Below, piece after piece: positions 15,988 through 26,096 of a stretch of 64,000 nt of DNA; within the stretch, counting starts at the first letter, position 1, and every line of letters starts with the position of its first letter. The stretch is from assembly GCA_947494995.1 (NCBI GenBank), contig CANLWY010000004.1, positions 62,001 to 126,000 of the forward strand, in the 5' to 3' direction. This stretch comes from an uncultured Campylobacterales bacterium. Its GTDB lineage: Bacteria > Campylobacterota > Campylobacteria > Campylobacterales > Arcobacteraceae. The translations under genes and the position numbers were made by a program. Below the pieces are notes generated by a model that was not told the origin of the DNA, did not search any database, and was given only the letters and a program-made list of their open reading frames with translations.

Positions 15988-18156
15988 TTAGAAGTTTGAT
16001 TTATTACTATCTTCTAGCATTGAAGCCGCAATATTTTCAGTTTTTTGAGCTATACCTTCCGTTTCATTTGCAGATGCTGCATTTTTTTGAGTCTCTTTAT
16101 CTAAAAGTGCAATAGCATCATTTATTTGTTCAATTCCCGATTGTTGTTCATTTGCTGATTGTGTTATTGTTTCAATATTAACTATTGTTTTTTTAATATT
16201 TTCACTTAAATCATCATACCCTGTAATCATTTCATCAGATGTTTTTATACCATCTGATGTTTTCACATTAGCTGCTTCAACTAAAGCTTTTATCTCTTGA
16301 GCAGCTTCAGCTGATCTACTAGCAAGATTTCTTACTTCTTGTGCAACAACAGCAAAGCCTTTTCCTGCCTCTCCAGCAGTAGCAGCTTCAACAGCGGCAT
16401 TAAGTGAAAGAATATTTGTTTGAAATGCAATTTGATCAATTACAATAATTGCTTCACTAATTGATTTTGTTTGATCATTAATATCTTGCATAGAGTGAAC
16501 TGTTTTATTGGCTAAATCATAACCTTTTTTAATAGATTCTGTTAAATTTTTAGAGTATGAATAAACTTCATTGATTACATCAGAATTATTTTGCACTGTA
16601 CTTGTCAATTCTTCAAGTGCAGCTGATGTTTCTTCTAAAGAAGCAGCTTGTTGTGATGCAGAATTATTAAGTAAAACTACATTTGATGATAACATTTGAG
16701 CATTTTCTTGAAGAGTCTCCCCATTAGAAATATTAGCTTTAAGCATTTCAACCGTTGACTCACCTAATTCATTTACTCCACTTGCAAGTGTATTTAGGTG
16801 ATTCTTTAAGTTTTTAGTATCAATTCTATTTCTATAATCATAGTTTGAGTATTCTTCTAAAATATTTAGTATATTATTAATATTATTTTCCATATTTGAA
16901 CCTAAATGATTTAGTACATTTTTAAGCTCTGTAAATACTCTATCTTCAACGTCAACACTAATCTTTGGCGAGAAATTACCATATTCGTACTCTTTTAAGA
17001 CATCAATTGTTTCATTTATAAGTATTCTATTTTCTTCAATACTTTTTCTAGTTTTAATAATATTTGTATTTACTACTTTTGCCATATCTGCAAATTCATC
17101 TTTTGATTTATCATCTAATAACTCAATATCATCTGATTCATTATTTAAAAATTTAAAGAATTGTAGTAATTCATCTCTAAATCTATTTATTGTGCTAACT
17201 GTATTTTTCAACATAAATGCTAAGAAAAGAATACCTACAAGGAAGAATATTGAATATAATACTGTAATAAACTGCATTGTTGAAATATTTTTATCATTTG
17301 TACTGATTGTTTCTTTAAGCTCTTTTTGTTTTTCTTTTACAATATTTTCAATAACTTGTTGTTCTTTTGTTGCAATTTTATTTACTTTTATAAGAGTATG
17401 ATCAATAGCTTTAATTCTATCTTCTATTAAAACACCTTTTAGTGCTAGTTTGTGTCCTTCTTCATAAAAAATAAGATAATCTTTTTTCAAGACCTGAAGT
17501 TTTTCACTTGCATCTGGAAATTTTCTAATTACAACATTAATATAGTTTTCCATTGCATTTTTGATTATAGTTGAGCTTTTTACTTCTTCTTTTGTTGCTA
17601 CAACAAGTGCATTTGTTAACATCTCTTTAGTTTGAATAATCAGAAGTTTTAATTTTGTTTTTTCAAGAGAAGGGATATCTCTTCCTATTGCCCTTAAAGA
17701 TGATTCAACTGTTATAATAGTTTTATTAAAACTTTGATTAATAGATTTTGACATTTTTGTAATCTCTAGTTTCTTAATACCATGTGTTGAAAGTTCAAGT
17801 AATGAACTGTAGTAGTTGTTAAACTGTTTATTGATTTTTTTTACAAAAGTTTTGTCTTTTTTATTAATACTATTTGTTTGTAATTCTTTTACTATTTTAG
17901 TATAAACTTTTTTTGCCTTTTCTAGTTCTTTCAATGTATCTTTTTGACCAGTAAGAGCAATATTATTTGCTATTTTCTGCATATGATTTAAAAGATACCT
18001 GATTTCAGTTAGCTTTGATGAAGTTGTAATTTCATAGTTTAATAAGGCACTAGATTTTTTAATTTCATTAGTATTTAAAAATGTTCCTATTGAATTGATA
18101 AATAAAATAATTAAAAAAATCGATGTTACAATAATTGATTTTTTTTTGATAGTCAT
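15988..18156 (-). CDS. Methyl-accepting chemotaxis protein
   Basis: 722-residue chemoreceptor. TM1 is about 8-28, followed by a long helical periplasmic domain (about 30-295, consistent with a four-helix-bundle type sensor), TM2 about 297-318, a HAMP/linker region, and the signalling hairpin with the hallmark tip [18 protein letters not shown] and [13 protein letters not shown]. It lacks a terminal CheR-type pentapeptide (the end is NKSNF). The ligand is unknown. It lies alone, upstream of a long intergenic region shared divergently with rpsL. Confidence 0.92.
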   Translation of the reverse strand: MTIKKKSIIVTSIFLIILFINSIGTFLNTNEIKKSSALLNYEITTSSKLTEIRYLLNHMQKIANNIALTGQKDTLKELEKAKKVYTKIVKELQTNSINKKDKTFVKKINKQFNNYYSSLLELSTHGIKKLEITKMSKSINQSFNKTIITVESSLRAIGRDIPSLEKTKLKLLIIQTKEMLTNALVVATKEEVKSSTIIKNAMENYINVVIRKFPDASEKLQVLKKDYLIFYEEGHKLALKGVLIEDRIKAIDHTLIKVNKIATKEQQVIENIVKEKQKELKETISTNDKNISTMQFITVLYSIFFLVGILFLAFMLKNTVSTINRFRDELLQFFKFLNNESDDIELLDDKSKDEFADMAKVVNTNIIKTRKSIEENRILINETIDVLKEYEYGNFSPKISVDVEDRVFTELKNVLNHLGSNMENNINNILNILEEYSNYDYRNRIDTKNLKNHLNTLASGVNELGESTVEMLKANISNGETLQENAQMLSSNVVLLNNSASQQAASLEETSAALEELTSTVQNNSDVINEVYSYSKNLTESIKKGYDLANKTVHSMQDINDQTKSISEAIIVIDQIAFQTNILSLNAAVEAATAGEAGKGFAVVAQEVRNLASRSAEAAQEIKALVEAANVKTSDGIKTSDEMITGYDDLSENIKKTIVNIETITQSANEQQSGIEQINDAIALLDKETQKNAASANETEGIAQKTENIAASMLEDSNKSNF

Positions 18157-18283
18157 TTTCTTAACCTTTAAAGTTTTATTAATTTATTTTATTAAATATA
18201 AATTTAAAGTTATATTAAAATTAGGTATTTTTAGAAATAAAATAATATTTATAAGTACTCATAATAACTTTTATAATACTGCC

Positions 18284-18315
18284 TAATTAGCTATATATTG
18301 GTATATATCTAATTA
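18284..18315. repeat. Inverted repeat, 14-base arms
   Basis: TAATTAG-C-TATATA, loop TTGG, TATATA-T-CTAATTA: arms of 14 bases with one mismatch. Being almost pure AT it is a weak hairpin, but the symmetry fits a dimeric regulator site. It lies 127 bases upstream of the divergent chemoreceptor start. Confidence 0.45.
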
Positions 18316-18477
18316 ATATAATCTAGATTAAATTTAAAAATAATTTTAATGATTAAAATAAGTGAATACATATTCATGCAACATCGTCTTTTAGGCACAT
18401 CTAGATTGTTCCTTTTAATTTAAAGAAGGAATAAAATTATGAACTTTGGACTAAGTACTGTTTAAGTTTAAGTTAAG

Positions 18478-18483
18478 TATAAT
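18478..18483 (+). promoter_or_regulatory. -10 box of the str operon
   Basis: TATAAT preceded by a periodic T/A-rich stretch (TTTAAGTTTAAGTTAAG), the usual Campylobacterota promoter style without a -35 box. It would give an untranslated leader near 195 bases before rpsL. Confidence 0.6.
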
Positions 18484-18684
18484 CCATGACTTTTTTAGAA
18501 AACAACTCAACGTTTCTCTAGAATGGTAGTATCGTTTTGATTATGATTCTTGTCATATGTCATGGCACTTTTTTAGTGTAACGAGAAGCATGAGCCGCTT
18601 TACAGCTCAAACCAAATAAATAGAGAATCTATAATGATTCACATGTTAAATTACAGATTACTCTAAATAAAACAAAGGGAAAGA

Positions 18685-19059
18685 ATGCCTACAATCAATC
18701 AGCTTGTAAGAAAAGAGCGAAAAAGAGTGATTAAGAAATCTAAATCACCTGCATTAGACAAATGTCCACAAAGAAGAGGAGTATGTACTAGAGTATATAC
18801 AACTACACCAAAGAAACCTAACTCGGCTTTAAGAAAAGTTGCAAAAGTTAGATTAACAACTGGTTTTGAAGTAATTTCATATATCGGTGGTGAGGGTCAT
18901 AACCTTCAAGAACACTCTATCGTATTAGTTAGAGGGGGAAGAGTTAAGGATTTACCTGGTGTTAAGTATCACATCGTTAGAGGTGCTTTAGATACTGCTG
19001 GTGTTGCAAACAGAACTGTTGCAAGATCTAAATATGGTACTAAAAAGCCAAAGAAATAA
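18685..19059 (+). CDS. rpsL: 30S ribosomal protein S12
   Basis: Small-subunit protein at the decoding centre. The full length of 124 residues and the conserved [20 protein letters not shown] region (28-47) and [13 protein letters not shown] are intact. Lys at the streptomycin-sensitive position (TPKKPNSA) is present, so this is the wild-type form. AAAGGGAAAG precedes the ATG. First gene of the str operon; rpsG follows after 16 bases. Confidence 0.98.
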   Translation: MPTINQLVRKERKRVIKKSKSPALDKCPQRRGVCTRVYTTTPKKPNSALRKVAKVRLTTGFEVISYIGGEGHNLQEHSIVLVRGGRVKDLPGVKYHIVRGALDTAGVANRTVARSKYGTKKPKK

Positions 19060-19063
19060 GTAG

Positions 19064-19543
<480 letters not shown>

Positions 19544-19558
19544 TAGGAAACAACTAAA

Positions 19559-21667
19559 ATGGCTAGAAAAACACCACTTTCAAGAGTTAGAAATATTGGT
19601 ATTGCTGCACATATTGATGCAGGAAAAACAACAACTACAGAAAGAATTTTATTCTATACTGGTGTATCTCACAAAATTGGTGAGGTTCACGACGGTGCAG
19701 CTACAATGGACTGGATGGAGCAAGAGCAAGAAAGAGGTATTACAATTACTTCTGCTGCGACAACTTGTCACTGGCCTCACCCAAAATCAAATGACCAACT
19801 ACAAATTAACATCATTGACACTCCGGGTCACGTTGACTTCACAATTGAAGTTGAGAGATCTATGAGAGTTCTTGATGGTGCAGTAGCTGTATTTTGTTCA
19901 GTAGGTGGAGTTCAACCACAATCTGAAACAGTTTGGAGACAAGCTAACAAATATAGAGTACCAAGAATGATCTTCGTTAACAAAATGGATAGAACTGGTG
20001 CAGATTTCTATATGGTTGAAGAGCAAGTTTCTTCAAGACTTAAAGCTAATCCTGTTCCAATTCAATTACCAATTGGTGCTGAAGAAAACTTCCAAGGTGT
20101 TGTTGATTTAGTACAAATGAAAGCTATCGTATGGGATGAAGATGCTGCTATGGGTTCTAACTACCACGTAGAAGAAATTCCTGCTGATATGCAAGAAAAA
20201 GCTGAAGAGTACAGAGAGAAGATGATTGAAGCTGCTGCTGAGTCTTCTGAAGAGTTAATGGAAAAATACTTTGAAGAGGGTGAATTATCTCAAGAAGAAA
20301 TTGTTGAAGGTCTTAAAGCTGGTTGTTTAAATATGACTATTACTCCAATGACTTGTGGTACTGCATTCAAAAACAAAGGTGTTCAAACTTTACTTGACGC
20401 TGTTGCTATGTATATGCCTTCTCCATTAGAGGTTGAAGATATTAAAGGTGAGACTCAAGATGGTGAAGCAGTAGTTGTTGAATCTACTGATGAAGGTGAA
20501 GTTGCTGGTCTTGCATTTAAAATTATGACTGACCCATTTGTTGGACAACTAACATTTACAAGAATCTATAGAGGTGTTTTAGAGTCTGGTACATACGTAA
20601 TGAATGCTACTAAGATGAAAAAAGAAAGAATCGGAAGATTACTTAAAATGCACTCAAACAACAGAGAAGAAGTTTCACAACTTTATGCTGGTGAAATTGG
20701 TGCAGTAGTTGGTCTTAAGACTACTATTACTGGTGATACTTTAGCTTCTATGGAAGATCCTGTTATCTTAGAGAGAATGGATTTCCCAGATCCAGTTATC
20801 TCTGTTGCAGTTGAGCCAAAAACTAAAGCTGACCAAGAGAAAATGGGTATTGCATTAGGTAAATTAGCTGAAGAAGATCCATCATTTAGAGTTGCGACTG
20901 ATGAAGAGTCTGGTCAAACTATTATCTCAGGAATGGGTGAATTACACCTTGAAATTCTTGTAGATAGAATGAAAAGAGAATTCAAAGTTGAAGCAGAAGT
21001 AGGTGCTCCACAAGTTGCTTATAGAGAGACTATTAAGAATCCAGTTAAGCAAGAGTACAAATATGCTAAACAATCTGGTGGTAAAGGTCAATATGGTCAC
21101 GTTTATTTAGAGATCAACCCATTACCTTCTGATTCTGAAGATAACTACTTCTTCCATAACAATATTAAAGGTGGGGTTGTACCAAAAGAGTATATTCCTG
21201 CAGTTGATAAAGGTTGTCAAGAAGCAATGGCTGGTGGTATCTTAGCTGGTTATCCAATGGTTAATATTGAAGTTACACTTTATGATGGTTCTTACCATGA
21301 TGTTGATTCATCTGAAATGGCATTTAAACTTGCTGCATCTATGGGATTCAAAGCTGGTTGTAGATCTGAAGCAGCACAGCCTGTAATTCTTGAGCCAATC
21401 ATGAAAGTTGAAATTGAAACTCCTGAAGATTATATGGGAGATGTTATCGGTGACGTTAACAAAAGAAGAGGACAAGTTAATTCAATGGACGAAAGAGCAG
21501 GAGTTAAATTAATTACTGCAATGATTCCATTATCTGAAATGTTCGGTTACTCTACAGACTTAAGATCTATGTCTCAAGGTAGAGCAACATATGCAATGTT
21601 ATTTGATAACTATTCTGAAGTTCCTAAGAATGTATCAGAAGAAATTATGAAAAAAAGAAACGGTTAA
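19559..21667 (+). CDS. fusA: Elongation factor G
   Basis: 702-residue translocase GTPase. G1 is [12 protein letters not shown] (17-28), the switch II region DTPGHVDF and the NKMD G4 motif are present, and domains II-V run to the end (domain [11 protein letters not shown], domain V GRATYAML). Normal length. Only 15 bases after rpsG. It ends at a strong terminator, so tuf is not part of this operon. Confidence 0.98.
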   Translation: MARKTPLSRVRNIGIAAHIDAGKTTTTERILFYTGVSHKIGEVHDGAATMDWMEQEQERGITITSAATTCHWPHPKSNDQLQINIIDTPGHVDFTIEVERSMRVLDGAVAVFCSVGGVQPQSETVWRQANKYRVPRMIFVNKMDRTGADFYMVEEQVSSRLKANPVPIQLPIGAEENFQGVVDLVQMKAIVWDEDAAMGSNYHVEEIPADMQEKAEEYREKMIEAAAESSEELMEKYFEEGELSQEEIVEGLKAGCLNMTITPMTCGTAFKNKGVQTLLDAVAMYMPSPLEVEDIKGETQDGEAVVVESTDEGEVAGLAFKIMTDPFVGQLTFTRIYRGVLESGTYVMNATKMKKERIGRLLKMHSNNREEVSQLYAGEIGAVVGLKTTITGDTLASMEDPVILERMDFPDPVISVAVEPKTKADQEKMGIALGKLAEEDPSFRVATDEESGQTIISGMGELHLEILVDRMKREFKVEAEVGAPQVAYRETIKNPVKQEYKYAKQSGGKGQYGHVYLEINPLPSDSEDNYFFHNNIKGGVVPKEYIPAVDKGCQEAMAGGILAGYPMVNIEVTLYDGSYHDVDSSEMAFKLAASMGFKAGCRSEAAQPVILEPIMKVEIETPEDYMGDVIGDVNKRRGQVNSMDERAGVKLITAMIPLSEMFGYSTDLRSMSQGRATYAMLFDNYSEVPKNVSEEIMKKRNG

Positions 21668-21698
21668 TTTAAACTTTTAGTTTAAATACTTTTTCTTT

Positions 21699-21729
21699 AA
21701 GCCTCGACTTTTGTCGGGGCTTTTTTTTT
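21699..21729 (+). terminator. Rho-independent terminator of the str operon
   Basis: Stem AAGCCTCGAC / GTCGGGGCTT (one G-U pair) with loop TTTT, followed by nine T residues (21721-21729). A smaller AT hairpin TTTAAAC/GTTTAAA (21668-21686) lies just before it. Confidence 0.95.
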
Positions 21730-21804
21730 GCTTTAAAACTTTAAATCCTATCTTAAATTATTTTTAGATAAAATCTCTGACATATCTATAATAAGAGAAG
21801 TTCA

Positions 21805-23676
21805 ATGTCATTTTTTAGAAATCTGTTTTTATTTATTTTCCTATTCTGTAATCTTAATGCTTCAATGGTAGATGATATAGTTTTTGTAGAAAATAAAGAT
21901 AGTAAAGAAAGAACTTTAAAAGAAGAATTTTTAAATTCAAATACAGACTATTATACAATTAGTATTGCGACTTTAGATTTAGATAAACATGACCCTATAG
22001 ATTATTTTAAAACATATAAACTAACAAATGCTGTTGCGTATAGATATGGAGAGAATAAAGAGTTTGTAAAGGTAATTTCAGGAGTTTATAAAACTGGTAC
22101 TGATGCAACAAATGATATAAAGAGTCTGGATCCTAGACTTAAAAGAAACAAACCTTATTCAGCAAAAATAAAAAGACATCAAAAATTATTTGAAGAATAT
22201 AATGGAATAATTGTTAAAAAAGAAAAAAAAGTAACTTCTTCAAAAAAACAGGCTCCTTTAAATGAAACTAAAGACTCTATATACATTGAAGATAATGAAA
22301 ATTCAATTAAGTTGAAAAAAGAGTTTTTAACAAATGGATCAAACTATTATTCAATAGCAATAGGAAGTATTAGTTTAGATAAAAATAGTATTCAAAATTT
22401 TTTTAGAAGCTATAATATTGGAGATAAAGCCTTAGCTCATATATATGGAAAAAACAGAGATAAAGTAAGAATTATTTATGGTTTATATAAAACTAAAAAA
22501 GAAGCAAAAGAAGCGATTGAAAAATTCAATCAAGAGTTAAGTAAGAATAAACCCTTTTCAATGAAAATGAATAAGTTTCAAAATTTTTATAATAGATTTA
22601 ATAAAGATAATAGTGATGAAATGATTGTTGAGTTAAAAGTAAATAATAGAGAAGAAAAAGAGAAAGAATTTAAACCAAAACTTAGTGATGAAATCAAAGT
22701 TATTAAACCTATAATAGAGAAAAAAGAGTTAAAAAAAGAGCTTGAACCTCAAAAAGTTACTTCAGTTAAAAAGCCTGAGATAAAAAAACAAAAAATTAAA
22801 AAAATAGAAAAGAAAAAACTTGAGAAAAAAAGAGTTATTAAAAAAGTAGACTCAAATAAAAAAAGGTATGTAAAACATTCTAAACTACAAGATGTATATT
22901 ATGTGGAAGAAAAAGGTGAGTTTAATATTTTAAATGAAGTGTTTTTAAATGAAGGTAGTTCTTTTTATACTGTAGATTTAGGAGAATTAAAATTAAATGA
23001 AACTACAATCCATCAGTTTTTTATTCAAAATAGTATGGAAAACAATGCTTTAGCATATAAGTATGGAGATAAAAAAGAGTATGCGAGAGTAATTTATGGA
23101 GCATTTGAAACGAAAGAAGATGCAAAGAATATTGCAGAAAAATTGAATATTTCTACTTCTGAAGAGCTAAAAGTGAGCAATATTAAAAACCATCAAAAAC
23201 TTTATAAAGTTTATCATAAAAATAAGATGGAATATAGAAAAGAGAGTCTACCTCAAAAAAATATTAATACAAATAATTATATAAATAGTGATTATACAAT
23301 TGTCTATTCACAAATAGATAATAATACTCCTTTAAAAGATGAGTTTTTTAATAGAAATAGTAATAAATACACAATTACTTTAACTACTTTTTTAAAAGAT
23401 ACAATAGATGTTGATAAATATTTTTCTATCTATGGTTTAGTTGAGAATAGTTTGGCTTTTCCAATAGGTACAAAAAATAGTTATTATAGAGTTATATATG
23501 GTGTTTTTGATAGTGCAAAAGAAGCTAAAGATGCAATGTCTGATTTAGATGAGAATCTAAGAAAAAATCTACCTTATGTTTCAAAAATTAGAACAAATCA
23601 AAAAAAATTTGAGAGTCATTATGGCAGAAAACTTGAATCTGAGTTTAACAAAATACAAAAAATAGAGTTTAGATAG
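21805..23676 (+). CDS. Periplasmic protein with four SPOR-like repeats
   Basis: 623 residues, signal peptide 1-19 (ending LNA). I see four diverged copies of a roughly 95-residue unit at about 38-132, 169-265, 375-471 and 509-606. Each has F-L-N ... YT/YS-I-x-I/L, then a F-x-x-Y segment, G-x-x-K, V-I-Y/S-G-V/L-Y/F-x-T/S and ...KNKPF/Y. The last parts match the SPOR pattern (x-V-x-x-G-x-F). A Lys/Glu-rich low-complexity linker (about 280-355) splits the repeats two and two. SPOR domains bind denuded septal glycan, so a role in cell-wall or division-site binding is inferred. It is followed by nadK after 8 bases. Confidence 0.7.
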   Translation: MSFFRNLFLFIFLFCNLNASMVDDIVFVENKDSKERTLKEEFLNSNTDYYTISIATLDLDKHDPIDYFKTYKLTNAVAYRYGENKEFVKVISGVYKTGTDATNDIKSLDPRLKRNKPYSAKIKRHQKLFEEYNGIIVKKEKKVTSSKKQAPLNETKDSIYIEDNENSIKLKKEFLTNGSNYYSIAIGSISLDKNSIQNFFRSYNIGDKALAHIYGKNRDKVRIIYGLYKTKKEAKEAIEKFNQELSKNKPFSMKMNKFQNFYNRFNKDNSDEMIVELKVNNREEKEKEFKPKLSDEIKVIKPIIEKKELKKELEPQKVTSVKKPEIKKQKIKKIEKKKLEKKRVIKKVDSNKKRYVKHSKLQDVYYVEEKGEFNILNEVFLNEGSSFYTVDLGELKLNETTIHQFFIQNSMENNALAYKYGDKKEYARVIYGAFETKEDAKNIAEKLNISTSEELKVSNIKNHQKLYKVYHKNKMEYRKESLPQKNINTNNYINSDYTIVYSQIDNNTPLKDEFFNRNSNKYTITLTTFLKDTIDVDKYFSIYGLVENSLAFPIGTKNSYYRVIYGVFDSAKEAKDAMSDLDENLRKNLPYVSKIRTNQKKFESHYGRKLESEFNKIQKIEFR

Positions 23677-23684
23677 GATAATAT

Positions 23685-24554
23685 TTGAAAATAACAAGAG
23701 GCGCAAAAAAACTAGAATCAATAAAAAGAGCAGGAATTATTTTAAAGCCTGATTCTCCTGATATAAAAAATGATTTTCTTAAAATAAAAGAGTGTTTCAA
23801 AGTACATGAGATTGAACTTTTCTTAGAGAAAAAGTCTGCATTAATGATTGGTGAAAAAGATGGACAAGAATTAGGTGACCTTTGTGAAAATGTAGATTTT
23901 CTTGTATCAATTGGTGGAGATGGAACTTTACTTTCTGTTGTAAGAAACTCATTTACTTTTGATAAACCAATCTTAGGTATACATATGGGTACCTTAGGAT
24001 TCTTAACAGATATTGTGTTTGAAGAGTTACCCACTTTTTTAAATGACTTTAAATCAGGAAACTATAGAATTGATAATAGAATGTTGGTTGAATGTAAAGT
24101 AAATGATAAAACATTCGTTGCTTTTAATGATATTGTAATTTCAAGAAAAACAGTATCTTCAATGTTAAGAACAAAATCTAAAATTAATGGAATTTCATTT
24201 AATACTTATAATGGAGATGGAGTAATTATCTCAACGCCAACAGGTTCAACTGCTTATAACTTATCCGTAGGTGGCCCAATTGTTTATCCTTTAACAGAAG
24301 CTTTTATTATAACTCCTGTTGCTCCTCATTCCTTATCTCAAAGACCTCTTGTAATGCCAGCAGAAATTGAGATTGAATTTAAAATCACTGATGAACAAGG
24401 TGCTGTTTTATTGATTGATGGGCAAGATACTTATGAGGTTGAAGATCAAACAGTTATTAAAGTTACAATTGCTAATAAAAAAGCAAAACTTATACATAGG
24501 ATAAAAAGAAACTTTTTTGAAGTTTTAAATGATAAATTAGGGTGGGGAAATTAA
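23685..24554 (+). CDS. nadK: NAD kinase
   Basis: Makes NADP from NAD and ATP or polyphosphate. It has the family GGDGT motif (77-81) with catalytic Asp79, an NGDG segment near 175 and TPTGSTAYNLSVGGP near 184-198. 289 residues is normal. The start is TTG at 23685, preceded by AGGA at 23675-23678. The SPOR-repeat gene ends 8 bases upstream and recN starts at the next base after the stop. Confidence 0.95.
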   Translation: MKITRGAKKLESIKRAGIILKPDSPDIKNDFLKIKECFKVHEIELFLEKKSALMIGEKDGQELGDLCENVDFLVSIGGDGTLLSVVRNSFTFDKPILGIHMGTLGFLTDIVFEELPTFLNDFKSGNYRIDNRMLVECKVNDKTFVAFNDIVISRKTVSSMLRTKSKINGISFNTYNGDGVIISTPTGSTAYNLSVGGPIVYPLTEAFIITPVAPHSLSQRPLVMPAEIEIEFKITDEQGAVLLIDGQDTYEVEDQTVIKVTIANKKAKLIHRIKRNFFEVLNDKLGWGN

Positions 24555-26096
24555 TTGATTAATAGAATTTATTTAAAAGATTTTTTATCGTTTAATGAAG
24601 TAGATTTAGAGTTAGATAGAGGTTTAGTAGTTTTTACAGGACCTTCAGGTGCTGGAAAATCAGTTTTGATGCAAACTATATTATCTCTTTTTGCAATTGG
24701 AGACTCTAAAGCTAGCTTAGGTGAAGTAAGTTTATGTGGACTTAATATTGAAGATGAAGCTTATGATATAGAAGTAGATGACGATGTTGTAATAAAAGAG
24801 ATAAAGAAAGATAAAATAAGATATTTTCTAAACTCTCAAACTATATCAAAAAAAAATCTTAACTCTTTTTCAAAAAAATTGATAAAACACCTTCACTTAA
24901 AAGATACTTCGGATTTTGATAGCAGCAAATTAATTGAGTTTTTAGACTCTCTTTGTAGTAAAAATGAAAAAGAGTTTATTGAAGTTAAAAGTAGATTTAA
25001 TGAAAAATATGAAGAACTATTTAATATTCAAAAAGAGTTATCAAAAATAAAAGAAGATGAATCAAAACTAGAAGACTTAAAAGAGTTTGCAAAATTTGAG
25101 ATAGAAAAAATTGCATCAATCAATCCACAAGTTGGTGAGTATGAAGAATTAAATGATATAAAGAAAAAGCTAGCAAAAAAAGAAAAGATTCAAGAAGCAT
25201 TAGAAAAGTCTAATGCAATCTTTAATTACACTTCTTCTGTAAATCAAGCTTTAGAACTACTTGATGAAGATACAGCTTTCTTTGATGAAGCAATAAATGA
25301 ACTAAATAATATTTTTGAAAAGTTTAATGATTCTTTATTAGAAATGGAAGAGTTGGATATTGAAAATGTACTTGATAGAATAGAAAAACTTTCTTCTTTA
25401 CAAAAAAGGTTTGGTTCAATTGAAGAGTCTCTTGAATATAAAAAACAAAAAGAAATTGAGCTAGAGTCATATGAAAATATCTCTTTTGAAAAAGCTATTT
25501 TAGAAAAGAACTTGATAAAAATCACAAAAGAAGTAGATGAGTTAGCTTCTAAAATAACAGTTTTTAGAAGAGATTCTTCTTTAATATTAGAAGAGAGAAT
25601 AAACTATTATTTAAAGTTTTTATATCTTTCAAATGCAAAAATAAAAATTCAAAAGAAAACTTTAGATAGGACAGGTATTGATGAAGTTTTATTTGAGTTA
25701 AATGGGGTTAATCTTGATACTATCTCTTCAGGAGAGTTCAATAGATTAAGACTCGCTCTTTTAACTTCAATAAGTGAATTTGATATTATTGGAAATGGTA
25801 TTTTATTTTTAGATGAAATAGATGCAAATCTAAGTGGAAAAGAGAGTTCAGCAATAGCAACAGTTTTAAATAAATTATCTCAATCCTATCAGATTTTCGC
25901 AATTTCTCATCAACCACAACTTACTTCAACCGCACATCAACACTTTCTAGTTGATAAGAAAAATGGTGTATCTAGTGTAAAAAAACTTGATGAAACTTCA
26001 AGGGTTGATGAAATAGCAAGAATGATAAGTGGTGAAGATATTACTGAAGATGCTTACTCTTTTGCTAAAAATCTTCTAAAACAGAAGAGGAATTAA
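24555..26096 (+). CDS. recN: DNA repair ATPase RecN
   Basis: SMC-like recombination-repair protein of 513 residues, the shorter form seen in Campylobacterota. The N-terminal Walker A is GPSGAGKS (29-36), a long coiled coil spans about 135-340, and the C-terminal signature ISSGEFNRLRLAL and Walker B LFLDEID complete the ATPase. TTG start at 24555 immediately after the nadK stop, with GGGGAAA upstream. The nadK-recN pairing is common across bacteria. Tail overlaps the ankyrin gene by 4 bases. Confidence 0.92.
   Translation: MINRIYLKDFLSFNEVDLELDRGLVVFTGPSGAGKSVLMQTILSLFAIGDSKASLGEVSLCGLNIEDEAYDIEVDDDVVIKEIKKDKIRYFLNSQTISKKNLNSFSKKLIKHLHLKDTSDFDSSKLIEFLDSLCSKNEKEFIEVKSRFNEKYEELFNIQKELSKIKEDESKLEDLKEFAKFEIEKIASINPQVGEYEELNDIKKKLAKKEKIQEALEKSNAIFNYTSSVNQALELLDEDTAFFDEAINELNNIFEKFNDSLLEMEELDIENVLDRIEKLSSLQKRFGSIEESLEYKKQKEIELESYENISFEKAILEKNLIKITKEVDELASKITVFRRDSSLILEERINYYLKFLYLSNAKIKIQKKTLDRTGIDEVLFELNGVNLDTISSGEFNRLRLALLTSISEFDIIGNGILFLDEIDANLSGKESSAIATVLNKLSQSYQIFAISHQPQLTSTAHQHFLVDKKNGVSSVKKLDETSRVDEIARMISGEDITEDAYSFAKNLLKQKRN

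Larger units (their letters stand above)
18157..18684. other. 528-base intergenic region between chemoreceptor and rpsL
   Basis: Contains no long gene. I see an imperfect 14-base inverted repeat (18284-18315), a 6-base repeat TGAATA-CA-TATTCA (18363-18376), a tiny frame of 8 codons with a good Shine-Dalgarno (18439-18465), the rpsL -10 box (18478-18483), a roughly 195-base leader with a 5-base stem TGAGC/GCTCA, and a second tiny frame of 10 codons (18634-18666). Confidence 0.6.

Noticed and set aside
18634-18666. Ten-codon frame just before rpsL
   Set aside because: Only a weak ribosome site; it may be a chance frame in the leader. Mentioned with the intergenic region but not called as a gene.
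18157-18684. A tRNA or other structured RNA gene in the long intergenic region
   Set aside because: No cloverleaf, CCA end or GGTTCGA-like T-loop was found; the only stems are short and AT-rich.
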